Assembly (NCBI GenBank): GCA_036961295.1
Contig: JBALVX010000002.1
Span: 310,001-374,000 of the forward strand
Reading direction: 5' to 3'
Origin: JAGPUQ01 sp036961295
GTDB lineage: Bacteria > Pseudomonadota > Gammaproteobacteria > Pseudomonadales > Porticoccaceae
DNA: 64,000 bases
Numbering within the stretch: position 1 is the first letter of the stretch; each line of letters opens with the position of its first letter. The notes under the pieces were generated by a model that had not been told where the DNA came from, searched no databases, and worked only from the letters and a program-made list of their open reading frames with translations. Below are positions 33,622-41,055 of the stretch, piece after piece. A program made the translations under genes and the position numbers.

Positions 33622-35394
33622 TTAACGACCGATATCAGGTGCCACCCGCATAACTTCTTCTACGGAGGTAATACCAGCGCCTACTTTTTGTGCGCCACTC
33701 AGCCGCAGCGTGCGCATACCTTCTTTCATTGCCTGCTTGCGCAGTGCTGAAACATCGCAGTCGGGATTAATAAACGCTTTGAGGCTTTCGGTCACCGGCA
33801 TAATTTCGTAGAGGCCTTGCCGTCCCAAATAACCGGTATCCCGGCATTCGAGACAACCTGCAGGTTCTGAAAAGTCAGCGGGTGGCGCCGCCGTCCAGGG
33901 TGACACCAGTTGTTTCCACGCCTCGACATCGACCGGCGTTTTAGTACAGCAATGATGACACAGGGTACGCACCAAACGCTGGGCCATAACGCCATTAAGG
34001 GTTACGTTGAGCATGTGTGCGGGCACGCCGAGATCGAGCAAGCGCGTCACTGCGGTGGGCGCATCATTCGTGTGCAGCGTCGACAACACCAGATGGCCAG
34101 TCAACGCCGCCTGAATCGCCATTTCTGCGGTTTCCAGATCGCGGATTTCGCCGACCATGATGATATCGGGATCCTGCCGCATCAGCGTGCGAATACCCTC
34201 GGAAAAATTAAAATCAATCTGCGGCTGAACCTGAGTTTGATTAAAGCTCTCCTCAACCATTTCGATGGGGTCTTCCACCGTGCTGACATTTACGCTCTCC
34301 GTAGCTAACTGCTTGAGCGTGGAATACAGGGTGGTGGTTTTACCCGACCCAGTGGGGCCGGTCACCAGCACGATACCGTAGGGGCGGGCGACCATTTTTT
34401 GCCAGGTTTTATAATCCTCGCCGGTCAGACCCAACTCGGTAAAACTGCGCAACAGGACTTCCGGATCGAAAATCCGCATCACCATTTTTTCGCCAAAGGC
34501 GGTGGGCAAGGTAGACAGACGTAACTCGACCTCGCGACCATCCTGAGTCTTGGTTTTGACTCGGCCATCCTGAGGTTTACGCTTTTCCGCTACGTTCATG
34601 CGACCCAGTACTTTCAGACGGCTGGTAACCGCACCCATCACCTGCTGCGGCAACTCATAGACCTGGTGCAAGATACCGTCAATACGGAAGCGAATTTTAC
34701 CCATATCGCGCCGCGGCTCGATATGGATATCACTGGCGCGCTGATCGAAGGCATATTGCAGTAGCCAGTCGACGATACTCACAATATGCTGATCCTGGGC
34801 ATCGGGATCTGTCAGCGATCCCAACTCCAGCAACTGCTCAAAGTTGGTGATGGGCGAAGCGCCAGAGGACGACTGATCGGCGCCAAATACTGAGCGCGAC
34901 AGGGTATAAAATTCCAGGGTATATTTTTCGAGATCCGCCGGATTAGCGAATACCCGGCGCACTGTTTTGCGACTAGCCTGCTCCAAACCCGCTACCCAGG
35001 ATGTGCTGTAGGGTTGAGCGGTGGCGATCACCAGTTCATCGGCAAGTACTTCTAGACACAAAATATTATGCCGCTTCGCGAACTCAAACGACATAACTCC
35101 GGCGATTTTAGCAACCTTGGTCTTCAAGGGGTCAATATGGGCTAAGGGCAACTTTGCATCTTCCGCCATCCACTCGGCGAGCGTCGTAACATCTAAAATT
35201 TTACCGGGAGCGGCGCAGTTCTCCACCTGCTGGCTCGCGATATATACCAGAGGATGTTGCAGCGATTGTTCGCGGGTACGATAAGTGCCGCTGATCTCGT
35301 TGGCGTTCTCCTGCGTTAACAGCCCCCCAACAACCAATTGATCCAGTACAGACGGCAGATTGAGGATACGCTCGAAAGTGGGTGCGACAGCCAT
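33622..35394 (-). CDS. GspE/PilB-family secretion or pilus ATPase (orphan)
   Basis: This AAA-type traffic ATPase has about 590 residues. The N-terminal domain resembles T2SSE_N/MshEN. The core has GIVLVTGPTGSGKTTTLYSTLKQLA (Walker A), RTLMRQDPDIIMVGEIRDLETAEMAIQAALTGHLVLSTLHTNDA (Walker B and His boxes) and a tetracysteine zinc site (CHHCC plus CLECRDTG). It powers piston or pilin assembly in type II secretion or type IV pili, but no pilin or platform gene is nearby. It must act with parts encoded elsewhere or serve as a paralogue. I place the start at ATG 35394, about ten bases after AGGAAA; the TTG at 35403 is too close to it. Confidence 0.9.
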   Translation of the reverse strand: MAVAPTFERILNLPSVLDQLVVGGLLTQENANEISGTYRTREQSLQHPLVYIASQQVENCAAPGKILDVTTLAEWMAEDAKLPLAHIDPLKTKVAKIAGVMSFEFAKRHNILCLEVLADELVIATAQPYSTSWVAGLEQASRKTVRRVFANPADLEKYTLEFYTLSRSVFGADQSSSGASPITNFEQLLELGSLTDPDAQDQHIVSIVDWLLQYAFDQRASDIHIEPRRDMGKIRFRIDGILHQVYELPQQVMGAVTSRLKVLGRMNVAEKRKPQDGRVKTKTQDGREVELRLSTLPTAFGEKMVMRIFDPEVLLRSFTELGLTGEDYKTWQKMVARPYGIVLVTGPTGSGKTTTLYSTLKQLATESVNVSTVEDPIEMVEESFNQTQVQPQIDFNFSEGIRTLMRQDPDIIMVGEIRDLETAEMAIQAALTGHLVLSTLHTNDAPTAVTRLLDLGVPAHMLNVTLNGVMAQRLVRTLCHHCCTKTPVDVEAWKQLVSPWTAAPPADFSEPAGCLECRDTGYLGRQGLYEIMPVTESLKAFINPDCDVSALRKQAMKEGMRTLRLSGAQKVGAGITSVEEVMRVAPDIGR

Positions 35395-35586
35395 ATATGC
35401 CAATTTCCTGTTACCAAAATAAAACTAATTGTAGCCGATCCAGCCAGCCTTAACACGGTTAGCGCTCAGAGCCGATCATCTCTGGTTTAGCGCCCTATAT
35501 ATGCTCCTCGAAGTCCACCCCCCCTGCTCGGTGTTCGACACCGGTAAACTACTCGGCAAGGCAGACCATCATCCGGATAATTTCCC

Positions 35587-35595
35587 TGATATAAT
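35587..35595 (+). promoter_or_regulatory. Extended -10 promoter element for argA
   Basis: TGATATAAT gives TGnTATAAT, a perfect extended -10, 45 bases upstream of the argA GTG. No good -35 hexamer is seen at 17 bases, as is usual for extended -10 promoters. I found no clear ARG box. Confidence 0.55.
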
Positions 35596-35639
35596 TCGCC
35601 CTGGGCAAAACTAGTAACTCCGGAAAACTGGATTTTATC

Positions 35640-36992
35640 GTGACTGACCATGTAAAATTTTTTCGCGACACCTCCCCCTATGTGAATATGCATAGGGGCA
35701 AAACCTTTGTGGTCATGCTCGACAGCGAAGGCCTTGTTCACGAAAACTTCAAACATATACTCGGCGACCTGGCCCTAATCAACAGCCTGGGTATTCGCGT
35801 GGTTTTGGTACACGGCGCTAAAACGCAAGTCGAGCAGCAGCTCCACACGCAAGGCTTACCCTCTCGCTTTCAAGACGGCATGCGCATTACCGATGACACC
35901 GCCATGGACTGCGTACTCAACGCCGTGGGTTGTACTCGCATCGCCATCGAAGCGGCCCTGTCGATGAACCCGGCCAATGCGCCTGGGCAGCACACCCGTA
36001 ATCGCGTGAGTAGCGGCAACTTTATTACCGCTAAACCTGGCGGCATTCGCAATGGTGTCGATTTTCACCACTCCGGCGAAGTGCGCAAAATTGATCGCGA
36101 CAGTATTCAGCGCCTATTGGATGAAGATAACATTGTGCTGGTTTCACCCCTGGGTTATTCACCCACCGGTGAAGTGTTCAATCTGAACTGCGAAGATGTC
36201 GCCACGCAAATTGCGATAACACTACAGGCGGAAAAACTAATCATCCTCGGTGCCGACGCTGGCGTCACCGATGGCGACGGCAAACTAAAAAAAGCCATCT
36301 CTCTACCAGACATCGCACACTGGCAAGACCAACTCGGCGAAAACTCGGCGCTAGCCGCAGCGGTGCAAGCGGCTTACCACGCCTGCATGAACGGCGTCGA
36401 ACGCTGTCACTTGATCAGCTTTGCCGAAGACGGCTCGCTACTCACCGAGTTATTTACGCGTGACGGCTGCGGCACTTTGATTCTAAAAGACAGTAACGAG
36501 GTTATTCGCCAGGCCAAGATTGACGACGTCGGCGGCATTCTCGATTTAATTCAACCACTGGAAGAACAAGGTGTGCTGGTTAAACGCTCCAGAGAATTGC
36601 TGGAAACCGAAATCTCCCGCTTTTATGTCACCGTGCACCCGGAAGGTATGATCGTTGGCTGCGCGGCCCTGTACCCTTTCTCTGGCGCTCTGGCTTCTAA
36701 ACCCCTCGCTTCTGGCCCCCTAACTTCTGGGAAAGGCGCTGGCGAACTAGCCTGCGTCGCCACCCATCTGGATTTTTGCAATCAGGGTTTGGCCGGACGA
36801 CTCCTCGCCTACCTGGAGGACAAAGCCAGAACCGAGCTCGGCCTGAGCCAATTATTTGTGCTCACCACACAGGCCGCTCACTGGTTTCAGGAAAATGGTT
36901 TTGTGCCATCAGATATTGAGCGACTGCCCACAGAAAAAGCGGAGCTGTATAATTTTCAGCGCAATTCAAAGATTTTTATTAAATCTCTTTAG
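35640..36992 (+). CDS. argA: N-acetylglutamate synthase
   Basis: This 450-residue classical ArgA commits glutamate to arginine synthesis. An amino-acid-kinase-like domain (about 1-290) includes MHRGKTFVVMLDSEGL, RVVLVHGAKTQVEQQL and LSPLGYSPTGEVFNLNCEDVA-like residues. A C-terminal GNAT domain (about 295-450) has ELACVATHLDFCNQGLAGRLLAYLEDKA. The start is GTG, fixed by the family's MTDHVKFFRD-like N terminus. A 15-bp repeat at 36681-36740 adds SGALASKPLASGPLTSGKGAG just before the acetyl-CoA loop. Feedback inhibition by arginine is expected from the family. Confidence 0.96.
   Translation: MTDHVKFFRDTSPYVNMHRGKTFVVMLDSEGLVHENFKHILGDLALINSLGIRVVLVHGAKTQVEQQLHTQGLPSRFQDGMRITDDTAMDCVLNAVGCTRIAIEAALSMNPANAPGQHTRNRVSSGNFITAKPGGIRNGVDFHHSGEVRKIDRDSIQRLLDEDNIVLVSPLGYSPTGEVFNLNCEDVATQIAITLQAEKLIILGADAGVTDGDGKLKKAISLPDIAHWQDQLGENSALAAAVQAAYHACMNGVERCHLISFAEDGSLLTELFTRDGCGTLILKDSNEVIRQAKIDDVGGILDLIQPLEEQGVLVKRSRELLETEISRFYVTVHPEGMIVGCAALYPFSGALASKPLASGPLTSGKGAGELACVATHLDFCNQGLAGRLLAYLEDKARTELGLSQLFVLTTQAAHWFQENGFVPSDIERLPTEKAELYNFQRNSKIFIKSL
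36681..36740 (+). repeat. In-frame 15-bp tandem repeat in argA, 4 units
   Basis: Units 36681-36695, 36696-36710, 36711-36725 and 36726-36740 encode SGALA/SKPLA/SGPLT/SGKGA. They sit inside the GNAT domain between two strands, where a loop can lengthen without loss of the fold. Confidence 0.85.
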
Positions 36993-37020
36993 CGCTGGCG
37001 CTCGCTTCATCTAACCGTAA

Positions 37021-37066
37021 AACCTTAAGCCTGCAATATCTTAAGTCTGCAACACCTTAAGCCCGG
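37021..37066 (+). repeat. 14-16 bp repeat duplicating the efpL stop region
   Basis: Three units (37021-37034, 37035-37050, 37051-37066) share CTTAAGYCYGC. The third contains the efpL stop codon (37057-37059), so the 3' end of the gene has been copied twice downstream. Confidence 0.85.
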
Positions 37067-37620
37067 GAAATAAATTCGCGGGTCTCCGTGTTGACCTTTA
37101 TCACTTCACCGGGCTTTAAATACTCGGGCACTTGCACCACCAGACCGGTGCTGAGTGTCGCGGGCTTAGTGCGCGCAGAGGAAGATGCCGCTTTCATTGC
37201 CGGTGCGCATTCAATAATTTCCAAAGCCAAAGTCATCGGCAACTCAATACCAAGCAGATGCCCCTCGCTAACAAGCGCACCGATATTTTCGAGACCGTCA
37301 AACAAAAAACAGGCTTCTTCCTCCAGGGTGTCAGCCGATAATAAAAATTGATCGTAACTTTCACTATCCATAAAGGTGTATGACTCAGCATCGTGGAACA
37401 GCAACTGCACCGAGCACCGCGAGACATCAACTGGCGTAATGGTTTCATCACCTTTGTAGCGACGCTCAAATTTTTGCTGGCTACTGACATCCCGCCCACT
37501 AACTTTGTACAGGGTGCTACCGCTACGCGAAGACGGAGACTGCACCACAACGTGCTTGATCAATATTTTTTTATTGTCCTGCTCGATGACCAGGCCTTTC
37601 TTAATTTCATTGGCTTTCAT
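37057..37620 (-). CDS. efpL: Elongation factor P-like protein EfpL (YeiP)
   Basis: This 187-residue three-domain EF-P paralogue begins MKANEIKKGLVIEQDNKKILIKHVVVQSPSSRSGSTLYKV. The family hallmark SARTKPATLSTGLVVQVPEYLKPGEVIKVNTE closes it. EfpL helps ribosomes through polyproline and related stalls. The tip of the P-site loop carries Arg32 in SSRSG where true EF-P has the modified Lys or Arg; E. coli YeiP likewise has Arg. No efp, epmA or earP gene is in the window. The stop codon lies inside a tandem repeat. Confidence 0.95.
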   Translation of the reverse strand: MKANEIKKGLVIEQDNKKILIKHVVVQSPSSRSGSTLYKVSGRDVSSQQKFERRYKGDETITPVDVSRCSVQLLFHDAESYTFMDSESYDQFLLSADTLEEEACFLFDGLENIGALVSEGHLLGIELPMTLALEIIECAPAMKAASSSARTKPATLSTGLVVQVPEYLKPGEVIKVNTETREFISRA

Positions 37621-37762
37621 GGGGATTTAGTTCTTAGTTAAAAACACGATAGTTAATTATGCGGGGCTATTTATTAACAAAGCAATTAATAGAGCGGTTC
37701 ACAGGGCTATTAGCCGAGTTATTAGCAGAGCCGACAGAAAACCACTAGAATGGAAGAGCAGC

Positions 37763-37802
37763 ACAGATAATAATACCGGGAAACCCCGGTATTATTATCT
37801 GT
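37763..37802. terminator. Perfect 18-bp stem hairpin between efpL and the ABM gene
   Basis: Arms 37763-37780 and 37785-37802 are exact 18-base inverted complements around an AAAC loop. The tip is CCGGG/CCCGG and the base AT-rich. It lies 80 bases beyond the ABM-domain gene stop on the minus strand. There is no U-run on either side, so it may be a processing or stability element rather than an intrinsic terminator. Confidence 0.5.
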
Positions 37803-37882
37803 ACTATTTCCTGCCAACTTACTTTTTGGCAGCTTACTTCTTCGAAATAAAGCCAAGCTAAGCCAAAGCAGGCATTTTTCGC

Positions 37883-38173
37883 CTAGGCTTTCTTATCAAA
37901 ATAACGAATGGTCGGTGGCGCAGAAACCCAGGCTCCCAGTGCTTCGATTACGCCGGTCTCGGTGCGCCAGGCAAAGTATTTTTCGTAGGCCGCACGCGAC
38001 TCCCATTGCTCAATCGCCACAATCGTCGTCGGATCATCTTGATCTTGATGGGCATAAACCTCAATGCAGCCCTCGTATTGCCGAGTCTCTGGCAACAAAC
38101 CTGCCAGGCCAGCAATAGTATCGTCGATACATTCGGGTTTTACTTTAAGTTCTAACAGTACGGTACAAGCCAT
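37883..38173 (-). CDS. Antibiotic biosynthesis monooxygenase (ABM) domain protein
   Basis: This 96-residue dimeric alpha/beta-barrel fragment shows LLELKVKPECIDDTIAGLAGLLPETRQYEGCIEVYAHQDQDDP and IEQWESRAAYEKYFAWRTETG, the layout of ABM/YgiN-like proteins. Members oxidise quinol-like substrates or bind haem; the role here is unknown. AAGGAG precedes the ATG at good spacing. It appears to be a single gene, 82 bases from the methyltransferase gene upstream on the same strand. Confidence 0.82.
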   Translation of the reverse strand: MACTVLLELKVKPECIDDTIAGLAGLLPETRQYEGCIEVYAHQDQDDPTTIVAIEQWESRAAYEKYFAWRTETGVIEALGAWVSAPPTIRYFDKKA

Positions 38174-38254
38174 GGTAATACTCCTTTTTAAGTTATCGGT
38201 GCTTTGTGTAAAATTATAAAATGAGATTTTAATGTATTTTCGATGTAATAAAAG

Positions 38255-38875
38255 TTAGGCAATTTTTGCCACACCCCAATAATTGTAGGACATTATTTTT
38301 GGGGTAAATGGTAGATACATCGTATCCATGGTTTCAATACCAAAACCACTTTCGCGCAACAATTCTGGAATCGGTCGATTCAGGTTACAACCACCGGCTA
38401 TTTTTTTCCAGGCTGGATTAATGCGATCCTGCCATTTTTTTACATTGGCATCCGGAGCGCGGCCATGTTCGGTAAACACTAACTTGCCACCGGGTTTGAG
38501 TACTCGGCGCATTTGCCTCAGCGCCACATCCCACTCCGGAATCGTACACAGCGTGTAGGTTAACAGTACCGTATCAACGCTATTGTCATCCAGCGGGATT
38601 TCTTCGCCGGGCAAATCGATCAGTTCGACTTCCAGTCCAGATTTTTCGATATTCGGCAGGGCTCTTTCGCGCATCGCAGCGGAAGGTTCCAGACCCCAAA
38701 TAAAATCGACTTTATCTCGATCGTAATAGGGCAGATTGAGCGCCGAACCCATACCGACTTCCAGCACCCGACCCTCGCACAGCGGCACCACTTTTTTACG
38801 CTGATAACGAAACGGCTTGGTTCCGCAGGCACAATTGATAAAGGGGGCGAGAAAATATTTATCGTATAAGCCCAT
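38255..38875 (-). CDS. Class I SAM-dependent methyltransferase
   Basis: This protein of about 206 residues has motif I GRVLEVGMGSALNLPYY, an acidic GLEPSAAMRERA, IPLDDNSVDTVLLTYTLCTIPEWDVALRQMRRVLKPGGKLVFTEHG, and late YNYWGVAKIA. It belongs to the UbiE/METTL7-like group, some of which methylate small thiols or phospholipids. The target cannot be inferred. The N terminus, FLAPFINCACGTKPFRYQRKKVVP, is typical of this branch. I take the ATG at 38875 over the GTG at 38878, with GGAG eight bases upstream. Confidence 0.85.
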   Translation of the reverse strand: MGLYDKYFLAPFINCACGTKPFRYQRKKVVPLCEGRVLEVGMGSALNLPYYDRDKVDFIWGLEPSAAMRERALPNIEKSGLEVELIDLPGEEIPLDDNSVDTVLLTYTLCTIPEWDVALRQMRRVLKPGGKLVFTEHGRAPDANVKKWQDRINPAWKKIAGGCNLNRPIPELLRESGFGIETMDTMYLPFTPKIMSYNYWGVAKIA

Positions 38876-39002
38876 CACTGAATCTCCGTCACCGCGTAAG
38901 TTTTATATTCTCAGCATCTTACAGTAAGCTCAAAGCCTCAGGCAAAATTAAACCCGACTGCAGGCCATATCGCGCGAAGCACTTCGGCATCGCCCCGGGG
39001 TC

Positions 39003-39011
39003 TGGTATTCT
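39003..39011 (+). promoter_or_regulatory. Possible extended -10 promoter for ilvD
   Basis: TGGTATTCT has a TGn extension to a near-consensus -10, 88 bases before the ilvD ATG. The leader after it contains a doubled CTGACCGG (39022-39029 and 39031-39038). No leucine/valine-rich attenuator peptide was recognised. Confidence 0.35.
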
Positions 39012-39099
39012 GTACGCCTTTCTGACCGGACTGACCGGGAAAACTGCCGCCGCTCGGTTAACAACCTGACGACCTATCTGACTACTAAGGGCCAGAACC

Positions 39100-40935
39100 A
39101 TGCCAACCTATCGCTCCCACACCACCACCAAAGGCCGCAACATGGCGGGTGCCCGTGCGCTGTGGCGCGCCACCGGCATGAAAGACGGCGACTTTGATAA
39201 GCCCATTATCGCCGTGTCCAATTCCTTTACCCAATTTGTGCCCGGCCACGTCCACTTAAAGGACATGGGCCAGCTGGTGATCGCCGAAATCGAAAAAGCC
39301 GGCGGTGTCGGCAAAGAATTCAACACCATAGCCGTGGACGACGGCATCGCTATGGGTCACGACGGCATGCTCTACTCCCTGCCCTCCCGGGATTTGATCG
39401 CCGATTCTGTTGAATATATGACCAACGCCCACTGCGCGGACGCGCTGGTGTGCATCTCTAACTGCGACAAAATCACCCCCGGAATGCTGATGGCCGCGCT
39501 GCGGCTCAATATTCCCACGGTATTTGTCTCTGGCGGCCCCATGGAAGCCGGTAAAACCAAGCTCTCCGATACCAAGCTCGATTTGGTCGACGCCATGGTG
39601 ATCGCGGTAGACGACAGCGCCAGCGACGAAAAAGTAGCCGAGTACGAGCGTTCGGCCTGCCCCACCTGCGGCTCCTGCTCCGGCATGTTTACTGCCAATT
39701 CTATGAACTGCCTGACCGAAGCCCTGGGCTTATCCCTACCCGGCAACGGCTCGATGCTCGCCACCCACGCGGATCGCGAGCAACTGTTTTTAAGGGCAGG
39801 CCGCTTGATTGTCGACCTCGCCAAGCGCCACTACGAGGAGGGCGACTACAGCGTCCTACCCCGTTCCATTGCCAATTTCGGCGCCTTCGAAAACGCCATG
39901 TGCCTCGATATCGCCATGGGCGGCTCCACCAATACCATTCTGCATTTATTGGCGGCGGCACAGGAGGCCGAGCTCGACTTCACGCTGACCCATATCGATC
40001 AACTGTCGCGTAAAATTCCGCAGCTGTGCAAAGTCGCACCCAGCACCCCGCTCTATCATATGGAAGACGTGCATCGCGCTGGCGGCGTGATGGGCATACT
40101 GGGTGAACTCGACCGCGCTGGCTTGCTGGATACCAGCCTGCCCACGGTGTACGCCAAATCCATGAAAGACGCCCTCGATACCTGGGACATCAAACGCGAA
40201 CCCTCCGCCGAGGTACTGGAGTTTTTCCGCGCCGGACCAGCGGGCATCCCCACCCAAACCGCATTTAGCCAGGCCACGCGGTGGGACAGAGTCGACGATG
40301 ACCGCGCCAATGGCTGCATTCACAATCTTGAAAATGCCTTTAGCCTGGAAGGCGGCCTCGCCGTGCTCTACGGTAATATCGCCGAAGATGGCTGCGTGGT
40401 AAAAACTGCGGGCGTGGATGAGTCGATCCACGTATTTGAAGGCCCTGCCTATATTTGCGAAAGTCAGGACGCCGCCGTAGCCGATATCCTTGCCGACAAG
40501 GTGAAACCCGGCGACGTGGTGGTGATTCGCTACGAAGGTCCCAAAGGTGGCCCCGGCATGCAAGAAATGCTCTACCCCACCAGCTATCTAAAATCCAAAG
40601 GCCTGGGCAAAGCCTGCGCACTGATTACCGATGGGCGTTTTTCCGGTGGCACCTCTGGCTTATCCATTGGCCACTGCTCACCAGAAGCCGCCGCCGGTGG
40701 CGCGATTGCTTTGATCGAGCCGGGGGATATTATTTGCATTGATATCCCCAAACGCAGCATCGATGTACAGCTTAGCGAGGAAGTACTCGCCACGCGGCGC
40801 GCCGAACGCGACAAACTTGGCTGGAAACCGGTAGAGAAACGTCCCCGCAAAGTTACTGCGGCGCTGAAGGCTTATGCTCTATTGGCTACTAGTGCCGATA
40901 AAGGCGCGGTAAGGGATTTGAGTTTGCTTGACTGA
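39100..40935 (+). CDS. ilvD: Dihydroxy-acid dehydratase
   Basis: This 611-residue iron-sulfur enzyme dehydrates dihydroxy-acids in Val, Ile and Leu synthesis. Cluster cysteines appear in CISNCDKITPGML and CPTCGSCSGMFTANSMNCL. The C terminus has ITDGRFSGGTSGLSIGHCSPEAAAGG. The start MPTYRSHTTTKGRNMAGARALWRATGM is the family's. A strong terminator follows. The length matches E. coli IlvD, and no repeat insert was seen. Confidence 0.98.
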   Translation: MPTYRSHTTTKGRNMAGARALWRATGMKDGDFDKPIIAVSNSFTQFVPGHVHLKDMGQLVIAEIEKAGGVGKEFNTIAVDDGIAMGHDGMLYSLPSRDLIADSVEYMTNAHCADALVCISNCDKITPGMLMAALRLNIPTVFVSGGPMEAGKTKLSDTKLDLVDAMVIAVDDSASDEKVAEYERSACPTCGSCSGMFTANSMNCLTEALGLSLPGNGSMLATHADREQLFLRAGRLIVDLAKRHYEEGDYSVLPRSIANFGAFENAMCLDIAMGGSTNTILHLLAAAQEAELDFTLTHIDQLSRKIPQLCKVAPSTPLYHMEDVHRAGGVMGILGELDRAGLLDTSLPTVYAKSMKDALDTWDIKREPSAEVLEFFRAGPAGIPTQTAFSQATRWDRVDDDRANGCIHNLENAFSLEGGLAVLYGNIAEDGCVVKTAGVDESIHVFEGPAYICESQDAAVADILADKVKPGDVVVIRYEGPKGGPGMQEMLYPTSYLKSKGLGKACALITDGRFSGGTSGLSIGHCSPEAAAGGAIALIEPGDIICIDIPKRSIDVQLSEEVLATRRAERDKLGWKPVEKRPRKVTAALKAYALLATSADKGAVRDLSLLD

Positions 40936-40972
40936 TTTTGGTTTGTAATTTTTTACTTATAAAAAGCCCATT

Positions 40973-41000
40973 AAAAAACCCCGCAAGTGCGGGGTTTTTT
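40973..41000. terminator. Bidirectional intrinsic terminator between ilvD and the TonB-dependent receptor gene
   Basis: Stem CCCCGC/GCGGGG (40979-40984 and 40989-40994) with an AAGT loop is flanked by six A on one side and six T on the other. It serves ilvD on the plus strand and the convergent receptor gene on the minus strand. Confidence 0.93.
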
Positions 41001-41023
41001 ATTTAGGACGCCAAGCGTTTAAA

Positions 41024-41055
41024 ACACTTTAAGCCCTAATACCTCAAGTCCTAAT
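41024..41055 (+). repeat. 15-17 bp duplication at the receptor gene stop codon
   Basis: Units 41024-41040 and 41041-41055 share ACYTYAAGYCCTAAT. The second holds the receptor's stop codon (41051-41053). Confidence 0.7.

Noticed and set aside
35404..35600. Possible tRNA or small RNA upstream of argA.
   Set aside because: GGTTAGCGC-like pieces are present, but no cloverleaf with TTCRA arm, anticodon stem and acceptor pairing could be formed.
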